From NCBI RefSeq assembly GCF_001704295.1, contig NZ_CP012334.1, positions 4,228,084 to 4,292,083 on the forward strand: 64,000 nt of DNA, written 5' to 3'. The stretch is from Bordetella sp. H567. GTDB lineage: Bacteria > Pseudomonadota > Gammaproteobacteria > Burkholderiales > Burkholderiaceae_B. The position numbers were made by a program, and so were the translations under genes. Below are positions 8,233-16,766 of the stretch, piece after piece. Position 1 is the first letter of the stretch; every line of letters begins with the position of its first letter. The notes under the pieces are model-generated. The model did not search any database. It was not told the origin of the DNA and worked only from the letters and a program-made list of their open reading frames with translations.

Positions 8233-9351
8233 ATGAGCGAATACCACCGCGACTTTGCCCGCGTCAACGGCAGTTTCATCGACTGTGCCGGGCAGCCGCC
8301 GGCCTCGCGCAACACCCAATGGGCGCCTATCGTCGTGACGAAGGAAGAAATCGACGCCGAGGTCGAACGCCTGGCGTCCTCGCCGCTGCCTGCCTGCGGC
8401 CGGCGTGAATCCCTGATCGTGCACCCGTCGGCGCGCGATTTCGCGCCGGGCATGGCGCCGGGCATCCAGGTGCGCCTGTCGGTGCTCAAGCCTGGCGAAC
8501 GCACCGAACCCTTCCGCCACAACGCCACCGAGGTCAACTTCTGCATCGGCGGCCAGGGGGTGACGGAAGTCGGCGGCCAGCGCATCGCGTTCAAGCAGTA
8601 CGACGTGTGGAATCATCCCAGCTATACGCACTACAGCCACTACAACGACGGCAAGGACCTGCAGGTCCGGCTGACCTATTCCAACGTTCCGCTGCTGCAG
8701 TTCATGGACATCTACGTCACCGACGTGTCGGCGCCCGCGGATACCCAGGCGGCCGCGCCGGCCCAGGCGCCGGACGACGACCCGCGCCGCCGCAATCCCT
8801 ACGGCATGTTCCCGATCACGGATGACGGCGGGCTGCTGATGCCCTACGAAACCCTGATCAATCCCACGGCCGTCGAATCCCGGCCCTTGCACTTCGCCTG
8901 GGACAAGGTCAAGCCGCAGCTGGACAAGCTGGAGGCGCTGGGCAAGGAATACATCGGCCGGCGCCTGTACATGTACTACAACCCCGCGACCGGCCGCTTC
9001 AACGGCATCACGCCCAACTTCTTCGCCACCATGACGATCCGGCCGCCCAAGATCATCGACCGCCCGCACCGCCACGTTTCGGCGGCGATCAACTATTACT
9101 TCTCCGGCAGCGGCTACAGCAGCGTGGCCGGCAACCGCTATGAATGGAAGGCCGGCGACCTGATGCTGTCGGCGCCCGGATGGGCGGTCCACAATCATGC
9201 CTCCTACGACGACTACGTGTACGAGCTGACGGTACAGGACCAGCCGCTGAACATCTATATGGAATCGCTGCTGTGGCAGGAAGACCTGCACCACCCCGCC
9301 GTGGTGCTGGGCAAGCAGGAAGGGTTCATGACCAATCGCAAGGCCGCCTGA
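8233..9351 (+). CDS. bicupin protein (gentisate-dioxygenase-like fold)
   Basis: This 372-residue protein contains two cupin barrels. The first (about 65-165) has EPFRHNATEVNFCIGG, with His and Glu at metal positions. The second (about 270-360) has IIDRPHRHVSAAINYYFSG and a later APGWAVHNHA, giving a His-x-His plus His metal site. The arrangement resembles gentisate 1,2-dioxygenase and related Fe(II) bicupins that open aromatic or hydroxy-acid rings. A good ribosome site (GGAGACC) precedes ATG 8233. It lies in the same-strand run with the cyclodeaminase-like and DapA-like genes. Dioxygenase activity is plausible but not proven; a non-catalytic or isomerase role is possible. Confidence 0.85.
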   Translation: MSEYHRDFARVNGSFIDCAGQPPASRNTQWAPIVVTKEEIDAEVERLASSPLPACGRRESLIVHPSARDFAPGMAPGIQVRLSVLKPGERTEPFRHNATEVNFCIGGQGVTEVGGQRIAFKQYDVWNHPSYTHYSHYNDGKDLQVRLTYSNVPLLQFMDIYVTDVSAPADTQAAAPAQAPDDDPRRRNPYGMFPITDDGGLLMPYETLINPTAVESRPLHFAWDKVKPQLDKLEALGKEYIGRRLYMYYNPATGRFNGITPNFFATMTIRPPKIIDRPHRHVSAAINYYFSGSGYSSVAGNRYEWKAGDLMLSAPGWAVHNHASYDDYVYELTVQDQPLNIYMESLLWQEDLHHPAVVLGKQEGFMTNRKAA

Positions 9352-9368
9352 CGCGCGTGGAGCACCGC

Positions 9369-10274
9369 ATGATCAATCTTCAGAAAGATGCCCTGCGCGG
9401 GTCCATTCCCCCCCTGGTCACGCCCTTCCGGGACGGCAGGGTGGATTACGACAGGCTGGCCGCGCTGATCGATTTCCAGGCAAGCAACGGCACCCACGGC
9501 GTCCTGATCAACGGCACGACCTCGGAGCCGTCCACGCTGACGGTGGACGAGCGCAACCAGGCGGTCAGCGTGGCGGTGCAAGCGGCGCGTGGACGCCTGC
9601 AGGTGGTCGCCGCCACGGGATCGCAGTCGCACGCGGAAAGCGTGGCCCTGACCGAGCATGCCGCCAAGGCCGGGGTCGATGCGCTGCTGCTGGTGACGCC
9701 CTACTATGTACGGCCGCCGCAGCGGGGCGTGACCGCCTATTTCATCGATATCGGCCGGCGCGTCGACATCCCGCTGATGATGTATCACATTCCGGGACGC
9801 ACGGCCTTCAAGACGGACCTGCGCACGCTGGAAGACATTGCCGAGGCGCTGCCGCATTTCGTCGGCATCAAGCATGCGGTGGACGATCACTCCTTCGTCA
9901 CGGAGATGTTGCATCGTTTCGGGCCGGAATTCCGGGTGTTCGTCGGGCTGGAGGAGTTCACTTTCCCGATGATGTGCCTGGGTGCGGGCGGCACGATGAA
10001 CGCGGTGGCCAACGTGGCCCCGCGCGAGGTCGCGGAGCTGTGCAATCTGGTGCGCGCCGGGCAGCTCGACGCGGCGCGCGCGCTGCACTACAAGCTGTTC
10101 GAGCTGATGAAGATGATCTTCTGGGACACCAATCCGATCCCGCTGAAGTACCTGATGAAGCGGCTGGGGCTGCTGGAACGCAACGAGCACCGCCTTCCCA
10201 TGGTGCCCGCCTCGCCGGAGCTTGAGCGCCGCATCGATACCTTGATCGACACGCTGGGCCTGAAGGCGCGCTGA
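9369..10274 (+). CDS. dihydrodipicolinate synthase (DapA) family lyase/aldolase
   Basis: A 301-residue (beta/alpha)8 class I aldolase. Diagnostic parts are GSIPPLVTPF at the start, NGTTSEPSTL (phosphate-like loop), the catalytic tyrosine in MMYHIPGRT and the Schiff-base lysine in FVGIKHAV. The family includes the lysine-biosynthetic enzyme and catabolic lyases for sialic acid, keto-deoxy sugar acids and hydroxyproline. Because it ends a catabolic run (Bug, AhpD-like, cyclodeaminase-like, bicupin), a catabolic pyruvate-forming lyase is more likely than lysine synthesis. It starts 17 bases after the bicupin stop. Confidence 0.9.
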   Translation: MINLQKDALRGSIPPLVTPFRDGRVDYDRLAALIDFQASNGTHGVLINGTTSEPSTLTVDERNQAVSVAVQAARGRLQVVAATGSQSHAESVALTEHAAKAGVDALLLVTPYYVRPPQRGVTAYFIDIGRRVDIPLMMYHIPGRTAFKTDLRTLEDIAEALPHFVGIKHAVDDHSFVTEMLHRFGPEFRVFVGLEEFTFPMMCLGAGGTMNAVANVAPREVAELCNLVRAGQLDAARALHYKLFELMKMIFWDTNPIPLKYLMKRLGLLERNEHRLPMVPASPELERRIDTLIDTLGLKAR

Positions 10275-10360
10275 AGCGCACACGCCGGCCGCCGCGACGA
10301 TGCGGCGCCGGCGGGCCGGGCTTCGGTTCGGCTTCGGTTCGGCCGACTTGCCCGATCACG

Positions 10361-10378
10361 CCGGCGCCGGGGCGCCGG
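10361..10378. other. GC-rich hairpin between convergent genes
   Basis: CCGGCGCC-GG-GGCGCCGG forms an 8-base-pair stem in the short gap between the convergent DapA-like and MmgE/PrpD genes, after a tandem copy of CTTCGGTTCGG (10321-10341). It lacks a T-run, so it may slow or block polymerase from both sides but is not a classical terminator. Confidence 0.35.
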
Positions 10379-10409
10379 CGCGGCGATGCGGTGGGCGTCG
10401 AGGCCGGGA

Positions 10410-11774
10410 TCATGCCGTCGCGCCCAGGCGCGCGACCTCGCCGGCGTCCTGCAAGCCAGCCACTTTCCAGCACGCGTCAGCCACGCGCTGCGCTTGCTCG
10501 CGCGGCATGACCTCGGCGGCCAGGCCGTGGAATTTCTCCTCCAGGTCGGCATCGCTCATGGGACGCGCCAGCGTGCCCAGCGCTTCGGGCACGTGACGGT
10601 CCAGCTCGCGGCCGTCTTTCAGCACGATGCGTACGCGTCCTTCCAGCTTGCGCATGTGGGGGTCCAGCGTGGTCGTTACCCGCTTGCGCAGGGCGACGAC
10701 CTCCGGGTTCAGGACGGACTGCGTGCTGAACTGCGCCTCGCCCGCGGCGCCGTAGACCAGCGCGGCGGCCAGGGCGTGATAGACGCTGAACTTTCCCTCC
10801 AGGCCGGTGGTGGGCTCCGTCTTGGCGGTCAGTTCCAGTACCAGGGGCCCCACCGTGGCGTGTACGGCTTCAATCTGCGCGGGCTGCAGCGCATATTCCT
10901 TGCGCAGCTGCAGGCAGGCGTCGATCACCGCATGCTGCACCAGGCCGCAGGCGAAGGGCTTGTACATATTGCGCATCAGCTCGTACTGGCCGCCCAGGTT
11001 GCCGGTGATCACCTCCGGGTCGAAGCGATCCGACATGACGTGTCCGAAGCCGCGCTTGGCTTCCAGCGCGCGGGTCGAGCTGGTGTAGCCGTGCTGCGCC
11101 ATCAACGCCGCGCCCAGGCCGTTCTGCGCCGCCTTGCCCGGATGCAGGCTCTTGCACATGCTGCCGAACATCTCGCGCAGGCCGGCCGACTGCGTGGCCG
11201 CGATGCCCAGGGCCCAGGCCATGCGCTCCTCGTCCAGCCCCAGCAGCTTGCCGGCGGCCGCGGCGGCGCCAAAGACGCCCGCCGTTCCGGTGATATGCCA
11301 GCCGCGGTCGTAGTGTTCCGGGAATACCGACAGGCCGATGCGGATTTCCGCCTCCACGCCCAGCGCATAGGCATGTACCAGGTCGCGTCCGCTGAACTTG
11401 CGCCATTCGCACAGCGCCAGCACGGCCGGCAGCACCGGCGCGCTGGGATGCACCGCACGGTAATGCGTATCGTCGAAGTCCAGCACATGCGAACTGATGC
11501 CGTTCAGCAAGGCCGCATGCAGGATATCGGCGCGATCCGGGCGGCCCACCACTTGGGCCTGCGGCGCGCCGAAGAACGGCCGGTAGGCGTCCAGCGCCGC
11601 CTGCACGGTGGCATGGCGTGCCGCGCCCAGGGCGCAGCCGTACCAGTTCAACAGGCCGCGTGAGGCCTCGTGCACCACGGGCGCGGGCAGATCCTCGTAG
11701 CGCGAGGCCACCAGATAGCGGGCCAGGATGCGCGTGACTTCCTGCTGGTCGGGGGAAAGCGTGGGTGTCGTCAT
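10410..11774 (-). CDS. MmgE/PrpD family protein
   Basis: The 454 residues match the MmgE/PrpD family (2-methylcitrate dehydratase, cis-aconitate decarboxylase, iminodisuccinate epimerase). The N-terminal helical domain carries GLLNWYGCALGAARH, then DILHAALLNGISSHVLDFDDTH with the conserved Asp-Asp-Thr, and HPSAPVLPAVLAL. The later part has WHITGTAGVFGAAAAAGKLLGL and KSLHPGKAAQNG, all family hallmarks. These enzymes eliminate or add water or isomerise carboxylic acids. It begins only 2 bases after the stop of the Bug gene at 11777, so the pair is cotranscribed and the receptor probably imports its substrate. The specific reaction is not evident. Confidence 0.92.
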   Translation of the reverse strand: MTTPTLSPDQQEVTRILARYLVASRYEDLPAPVVHEASRGLLNWYGCALGAARHATVQAALDAYRPFFGAPQAQVVGRPDRADILHAALLNGISSHVLDFDDTHYRAVHPSAPVLPAVLALCEWRKFSGRDLVHAYALGVEAEIRIGLSVFPEHYDRGWHITGTAGVFGAAAAAGKLLGLDEERMAWALGIAATQSAGLREMFGSMCKSLHPGKAAQNGLGAALMAQHGYTSSTRALEAKRGFGHVMSDRFDPEVITGNLGGQYELMRNMYKPFACGLVQHAVIDACLQLRKEYALQPAQIEAVHATVGPLVLELTAKTEPTTGLEGKFSVYHALAAALVYGAAGEAQFSTQSVLNPEVVALRKRVTTTLDPHMRKLEGRVRIVLKDGRELDRHVPEALGTLARPMSDADLEEKFHGLAAEVMPREQAQRVADACWKVAGLQDAGEVARLGATA

Positions 11775-11776
11775 GA

Positions 11777-12754
11777 TCAGTCGATATGGATGTTCGCGGC
11801 CTGGATGATCTTCGCGAACTTGCCGATTTCGGCGTGGATGAAACTATCAGCCTGCGCCGGCGTGCCGGACTGCACGGAAGCGCCTTGCTTGCGCAGCGCC
11901 TCCCGCACATCCGGCGACTTCAGCACCGTGTTCAGCGCGCCGTTCAGCTTGGCGATCACATCGTCGGGCGTCTTGGCGGGCGCCAGCAGTGAAAACCACG
12001 TACCGGTCTCGAAGCCTTTCACGCCGGCCGCCTGCATCGTCGGCACGTCGGGCATATCGGGATCGGGCTGCGCACTGGTGATGGCCAGCGCGCGCAGGCG
12101 GCCGGTCTTGACCTGCGGCAGTACCGACAGGGCATTGGCGAACATCATGTCCACTTCGCCCGACATCAGGTCCGTCATCGCCGGCGCGGTACCGCGATAA
12201 GGCACATGGCGCAACTGCACGCCGGTGTCGTGGGCATACATTTCGGCGGTCAGGTGCGGCGAGCTGCCGTTGCCCGTGGACGCGAAAGTCAGGCCGTTGG
12301 GCTTGCTCTTGGCCAGCGCGGTCAGCTCGGCCACGGTGTTGACGGGCACCTTGGTGTTGACTACCAGCAAAAAGGGCACCGACGCCATCATCCCGACCGC
12401 ACGGAAATCCTTCTCCACATGGAAAGGCAAGTTGGTGTACAGCGACTGGCTGACGGCGATGGACGAAGGCGCGGCCAGCAAGGTGTAGCCGTCCGGCGCG
12501 GCCCGGGCCACCGTGGCGGCTCCCACGTTCCCGCCGGCGCCGGAGCGGTTTTCGACGATCAACTGCTGGCCCAGGGAGGTCGACAGCTTGGAAGCAACCA
12601 GACGGGTGACGATATCCACGCCCGCGCCGGGCGGGAACGGGACAATGACGTGTATGGGCAGGTTGGGATAATCGGCGGCCTGCGCGGCGGCGCCGAAGGC
12701 CAGTGCGGCCATGCAAAGCGTGGCGCGCAGCATGGCGGCGATGCGGGTATTCAT
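11777..12754 (-). CDS. Bug-family periplasmic solute-binding protein
   Basis: A 325-residue Bug receptor with a clean signal peptide (MNTRIAAMLRATLCMAALAF, cut near AAQA-ADYP), then NLPIHVIVPFPPGAGVD, ENRSGAGGNVGAATVARA and VPYRGTAPAMTDL. ATG at 12754 is chosen because it carries GGAGGAG eight bases upstream and puts the signal at the start; an upstream in-frame start at 12793 would add 13 arginine-rich residues. The gene is followed at once by the MmgE/PrpD gene and preceded by a LysR gene on the same strand, a common arrangement for Bug genes. Confidence 0.94.
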   Translation of the reverse strand: MNTRIAAMLRATLCMAALAFGAAAQAADYPNLPIHVIVPFPPGAGVDIVTRLVASKLSTSLGQQLIVENRSGAGGNVGAATVARAAPDGYTLLAAPSSIAVSQSLYTNLPFHVEKDFRAVGMMASVPFLLVVNTKVPVNTVAELTALAKSKPNGLTFASTGNGSSPHLTAEMYAHDTGVQLRHVPYRGTAPAMTDLMSGEVDMMFANALSVLPQVKTGRLRALAITSAQPDPDMPDVPTMQAAGVKGFETGTWFSLLAPAKTPDDVIAKLNGALNTVLKSPDVREALRKQGASVQSGTPAQADSFIHAEIGKFAKIIQAANIHID

Positions 12755-12835
12755 GGACAGTCTCCTCCGCCTCCTGGCGGAGGCCTCGGGCAAGGATTAC
12801 AGCAGCGACCGGCCGCGCCGGCAATGGGCAACTTC

Positions 12836-12864
12836 ATTTGAATTCATAGGCGCAGCTTATGAAT
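12836..12864. promoter_or_regulatory. inverted repeat ahead of the Bug-MmgE/PrpD operon
   Basis: ATTCATA (12842-12848) and TATGAAT (12858-12864) form a 7-base inverted repeat with a 9-base spacer, inside a locally AT-rich patch that overlaps the end of the LysR gene. The geometry fits a LysR-type box. ATTTGAATTC (12836-12845) is also present at 5366-5375. It probably serves the LysR protein just upstream. Confidence 0.45.
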
Positions 12865-13762
12865 CCCCCAAGATCCCTGCCTTGCGCCAGGACATGTCGC
12901 GCAGCATCTGGCGAAAGCGTTCCGCCGCCGGAGACAGGGCGTGGTCCACATGGCGGCACAGGCAGATCTCCCGCATCGGGCGCGGCCCGCGCAAGGGCCG
13001 GTGCACCAGGCCCCGCAGATTCAGTTCCGGCAAGGCGATCACCGGCACGATGGTCACGCCAAAGCCGGCCCGCGCCATGCTCAGGGCGGTGACGGTATTC
13101 AGCACTTCGTGGGCCGCCTGCTTGTCGATGCCGTTCTGCGCGAAGCCGTCGCGGATCAGGTCTGCCTGCGCCTGCAAGCCGATCAAGGGCTCGTCGGCGA
13201 TTTGCCGCCACTGCAGCACGCGGCGCCGCGACAGCGCATGGCCGCGCGGCAGCACCGCCACCAGTTCGTCGTCGAACAGGTGTTCCAGCAGCAGGGACTC
13301 ATTGGCGTCCAGGCGTGAACAGACGGCCAGGTCCACCTCGTAGTTGCGCAGCAAGCCGGCGATGTGGGGCGTGCGGGCCTCGCGCAGGCGCAGCTGGACC
13401 TCCGGATAGCTGTCATGGAAGCTGGCCAAGGCGTCGTTGACCAGCCCTAGGGCCAGCGACGGCAGCACGGCGAGCGAGAGCTGCCCCTGCTTGAGCCGCG
13501 TGATGGCGCGTGCGTTGTTGCAGGCGTTGTCGATCTCCAGGAGGCCGCGCCGCATCTGCTCGCGCAGCTGCATGCCTACGTCCGTGATGCGCACGCGCCG
13601 CGTGCTGCGATCGAACAGCTTGACGTCCAGCGCCGCCTCCAGGTCGCGAATCAATTGCGAGAAGGCCGGCTGCGTCATGCCTATCCGCTCCGCCGCGCGG
13701 GAAAACGACAGCGAGTCCGCCGCCGCCAGGAATCCCTCGACCTGCCGCAGCTTGATGCGCAT
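12857..13762 (-). CDS. LysR-type transcriptional regulator
   Basis: A 301-residue LysR regulator. Residues 1-60 form the winged helix (VEGFLAAADSLSFSRAAERIG, QPAFSQLIRDLEAALDVKLF). From about residue 90 the protein is a periplasmic-binding-like effector domain (QLSLAVLPSLALGLVNDALASF). It is transcribed in the same direction as the Bug and MmgE/PrpD genes, with a palindrome just in front of them, and 15 bases after the efflux-pump gene. It most likely activates the Bug-MmgE/PrpD pair in response to the pathway substrate. The effector is unknown. Confidence 0.93.
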   Translation of the reverse strand: MRIKLRQVEGFLAAADSLSFSRAAERIGMTQPAFSQLIRDLEAALDVKLFDRSTRRVRITDVGMQLREQMRRGLLEIDNACNNARAITRLKQGQLSLAVLPSLALGLVNDALASFHDSYPEVQLRLREARTPHIAGLLRNYEVDLAVCSRLDANESLLLEHLFDDELVAVLPRGHALSRRRVLQWRQIADEPLIGLQAQADLIRDGFAQNGIDKQAAHEVLNTVTALSMARAGFGVTIVPVIALPELNLRGLVHRPLRGPRPMREICLCRHVDHALSPAAERFRQMLRDMSWRKAGILGDS

Positions 13763-13777
13763 CCGGGTCTCCGCCGA

Positions 13778-15004
13778 TCAATGTTGCAGCGAGGTGGCGC
13801 CCCAGCGCCGCATCGCCAGGAAAACCGCCAGGGACAAGGCGCAGAACACCGCCATGCTGCCGGTGACCGCCACTACCCCCAGGGCGGGAAAGTAGCGGCT
13901 GACCATATAGCTGGCGAAAGCGCCGATGCCCATCATCAGGGCATTCATCATGGCCGAGGCGGCGCCCGCGATCTCGCGCAGCGGCTGCAGCGCCCCTTGC
14001 TGCGTACTGGGCGTGATCAGGCCGTAGCAGAAGGTATTCACGATGAAGAAGGGCATCAGGTTCCATGGCGTAATCAGGTGCGCCAGCGTCAACGCCAGCA
14101 TGATCAACGCCGAGCATAGGGCCGCGGACAGCCCGATCCGGATCAGGCGGTCGCCCGGCACGTGGCCGGCCAGCCTGCCGCTCAGGAAGGAAGCCAGCAT
14201 AATGCCGGCCGCGGTCATGGCGAACAGCAGACCGAACAGCTGCGGCGATACGCCCAGCGCTTCCATCAACACCAGCGAGGCGCCCGTCACATAGGCGAAA
14301 TGGCTGCCGAATTTCAGGGCGCAGATCATCATGTAGCCCAGGGCCGCCGGCTTGCGCAGCAATGCCAGATACGCGGCCGCCACCGGCGCGGCGGGCGGGC
14401 GCCGCGACACCGGATGGCGCAGGCGCGGCGCGGATTCTTCCAGCGCCAGCCACACCACCGCCAGCATGGCGAAGCCGGCGATGGTCATCATGGCGTAGAT
14501 CCAGCGCCAACTGCCGATATTCAACAGCGCCGCGCCCACCGAAGGCGCGACCATGGGCGCGATGACGCGGATGATGGCGATATGCGACAGCAGCTCGCGC
14601 ACGCGGCTGCCTTCGAAATGATCCCGCACCAGGCTGATCGCCAGCACGCCCGCCGCGCCCGCGCCGGCGCCCTGTACCAGCCGCCAGCCCAGGAAGGTGG
14701 AAATCGACCCGGAGAACGTGCAGCCCGCCGCGCCCAGCGCATACAGAGCCAGGCCGAACAGCAGCAGGGGGCGCCGGCCCAGGCGGTCCGACAGCGGCCC
14801 GTACACCAGCGGCGCGGCGGCGAAACCGACGAAGAAAATGCTCAGGCTCATCGCCACGCGGGCGGCGTCCGTACCGAGGTCGCGCGCCACGGCGCCGAAG
14901 GCGGGCAAGCCCACGTCGATGGACAGCGACGCGAACGCCGTCAGCACGCCGCAGAACAGGATGAACGCAAACGAATGGGGGGAGATGCGGCGCCGCGGGG
15001 TCAT
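13778..15004 (-). CDS. MFS multidrug efflux transporter, Bcr/CflA type
   Basis: The 408 residues form 12 hydrophobic segments with the motif-A loop GPLSDRLGRRPLLLFGL between helices 2 and 3 and the drug/H+ antiporter motif around GWRLVQGAGAGAAGVLA. This matches the Bcr/CflA branch of the major facilitator superfamily, inner-membrane exporters of drugs and metabolites. ATG at 15004 (MTPRRRISPHSF) begins just before the first helix; an in-frame ATG 13 codons upstream is less likely. It precedes the LysR gene by 15 bases and may be cotranscribed with it. Confidence 0.9.
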   Translation of the reverse strand: MTPRRRISPHSFAFILFCGVLTAFASLSIDVGLPAFGAVARDLGTDAARVAMSLSIFFVGFAAAPLVYGPLSDRLGRRPLLLFGLALYALGAAGCTFSGSISTFLGWRLVQGAGAGAAGVLAISLVRDHFEGSRVRELLSHIAIIRVIAPMVAPSVGAALLNIGSWRWIYAMMTIAGFAMLAVVWLALEESAPRLRHPVSRRPPAAPVAAAYLALLRKPAALGYMMICALKFGSHFAYVTGASLVLMEALGVSPQLFGLLFAMTAAGIMLASFLSGRLAGHVPGDRLIRIGLSAALCSALIMLALTLAHLITPWNLMPFFIVNTFCYGLITPSTQQGALQPLREIAGAASAMMNALMMGIGAFASYMVSRYFPALGVVAVTGSMAVFCALSLAVFLAMRRWGATSLQH

Positions 15005-15083
15005 CGGTTGTGAAATGTGCCCCGGACGATGGGGCGCTGGCATTATTCCACACCCGCGCCCACGGGCGCGGCCGGCCTCGCCG

Positions 15084-16610
15084 TTACATCTGCGCGCCTA
15101 TCATCCAGGGCACGAACTCCTCGTCGCCCACGCCCAGCGCCTCGCTCTTGCTGCGCGTCCCGGAAGCGACATCGACAATGGCACGGAAGATTTCCTCGCC
15201 CTTGCGCTGCACGGTCGCTTCGCCTTCCATGATGTCGCCGCAATTGATATCCATGTCGTCGATCATGCGCCGGTACATCTGCGTATTGGTCGCCACCTTG
15301 ATGGACGGCGCCGGTTTCGCGCCGAAACAGGATCCGCGCCCGGTGGTGAAGACAACCAGGTTCGCGCCGCTGGCGATCTGGCCGGTCGCGCCCATGGGGT
15401 CGTAGCCGGGCGCGTCCATGAACACCAGGCCGTGGGTGTCCACCGGTTCCGCGTAGCGGTACACGCCCATCAGCGGCGTCGACCCGCTCTTGGCCACCGC
15501 GCCCAGGGATTTTTCCAGGATGGTGGTCAGGCCGCCGGCCTTGTTGCCCGGCGTCGGATTGTTGTCGATGCTGCCCTTCTCGCGCTCGGCATACGATTCC
15601 CACCAGTGGATGCGTTCGACGATCTTTTCCCCGACCTCGGGCGAGATCGCGCGGCGGGTCAGCAGGTGTTCGGCGCCGTAGATTTCCGGGGTCTCGGAAA
15701 GGATGGCCGTGCCGCCGTGCTGCACGAGCAGGTCCACCGCCGCGCCCAGGGCGGGATTGGCCGTGATGCCCGAATAGCCGTCGGAGCCACCGCACTGCAG
15801 GGCCACGACCAGATGCGACAGCGGCAAGGGTTCGCGCTGGACGGCATTGGCCGCCGGCAGCATTTTTTCTATGGCGGCGACGGCCGCGTCCACGGTCTTC
15901 TGCGTGCCACCCAGTTCCTGCATGACCAGGGGCACCATCATCGGGCCGGGCTGGATGCCGCCCGTCATGAACATGGCGCCCATCTGGTTCGCCTCGCAGC
16001 CCAGGCCGATCACCAGCACGCCCGCGAAATTGGCGTGCTTGGCGAAGCCGCCGATGGTGCGCCGCAGCTGCTGGATGCCCTCGCCGTTATGGTCGATGCA
16101 GCAGCCGAAACTATGCGTCAGCGGCACCACGCCGTCCACGTTGGGATAGGCGTCCAGCCGTCCCGGCGCGGCGAAGTGCTGCGCGACGCGCTTGCTCACG
16201 GTCGCCGAGCAGTTCACCGTGCTGATCACGCCGATGTAGTTGCGCGTCGCCACGCGCCCGTCGGCGCGGCGTATGCCCTGGAAAGTCAGCGGCGCGGCGG
16301 CCGGGGCGACCGGCCGCACGTCTTGGCCGTAGGCATACTCACGCTCGAAGTCGCCCATCGACACATTGTGGGTGTGGACGTGGTCGCCGGGCGCGATGTC
16401 GCGCGTCGCGAAACCGATGATCTGTCCATAGCGATGCACGGCCTCGCCGGCGCGTACCGCGCGCAGCGCCACCTTATGCGCGGGGGGCACGTCGGCACGG
16501 ACCACGACGCCCGCGACGCCCGGCAGCTCGGTGCCGGCGGGCAGCGCTTGGCGGGCTATCGCGACATCGTCGCGGTCGTGCAGCAGGATGATGGGGGACA
16601 AGGCGTCCAA
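15084..16610 (-). CDS. UxaA/GarD-family hydratase (altronate/galactarate dehydratase-like)
   Basis: About 508 residues. The N-terminal SAF-like domain (LPAGTEL...VPPAHKVALRAVRAGEAVHRYGQIIG) is followed by the large Fe-binding domain with RNYIGVISTVNCSATV, VVPLTHSFGCC and LQCGGSDGYSGITANP, as in altronate and galactarate dehydratases, which remove water from sugar acids. TTG at 16610 is chosen as start: it lies seven bases after GAGGAG and begins at the SAF domain. The longer frame up to 16694 would run into the operator. The divergent GntR gene and the operator between them suggest induction by a sugar acid. The exact substrate cannot be told. Confidence 0.9.
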   Translation of the reverse strand: MDALSPIILLHDRDDVAIARQALPAGTELPGVAGVVVRADVPPAHKVALRAVRAGEAVHRYGQIIGFATRDIAPGDHVHTHNVSMGDFEREYAYGQDVRPVAPAAAPLTFQGIRRADGRVATRNYIGVISTVNCSATVSKRVAQHFAAPGRLDAYPNVDGVVPLTHSFGCCIDHNGEGIQQLRRTIGGFAKHANFAGVLVIGLGCEANQMGAMFMTGGIQPGPMMVPLVMQELGGTQKTVDAAVAAIEKMLPAANAVQREPLPLSHLVVALQCGGSDGYSGITANPALGAAVDLLVQHGGTAILSETPEIYGAEHLLTRRAISPEVGEKIVERIHWWESYAEREKGSIDNNPTPGNKAGGLTTILEKSLGAVAKSGSTPLMGVYRYAEPVDTHGLVFMDAPGYDPMGATGQIASGANLVVFTTGRGSCFGAKPAPSIKVATNTQMYRRMIDDMDINCGDIMEGEATVQRKGEEIFRAIVDVASGTRSKSEALGVGDEEFVPWMIGAQM

Positions 16611-16694
16611 GGCGGTCTCCTCGATAGGCGGTGAGCGGCCGCGGACGTACCGCGGGGCCGGGCCATCATGGGATAATCGCCGCAGCAAGCGCAA

Positions 16695-16709
16695 ATTGGT
16701 TGGACCAAT
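16695..16709. promoter_or_regulatory. GntR/FadR-type operator between dehydratase and regulator
   Basis: ATTGGT-TGG-ACCAAT is a perfect 6-3-6 palindrome of the TTGGTnnnACCAA form bound by FCD-domain GntR regulators. A further ATTGGT half-site follows directly (16708-16713). It lies between the divergent dehydratase and GntR genes, so it should be the autoregulated operator of the latter. Confidence 0.75.
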
Positions 16710-16766
16710 TGGTGCCGGCGTAGCCGGCCCCGTGCCGCTTGCCCAGCAAGTCAGGGGAATTCCGGC

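Noticed and set aside
6970-9294. 774-codon open frame antisense to the cyclodeaminase-like and bicupin genes
   Set aside because: It spans several genes with obvious families on the other strand and has antisense-type composition (Arg, Gln, Val, Asp without domains).
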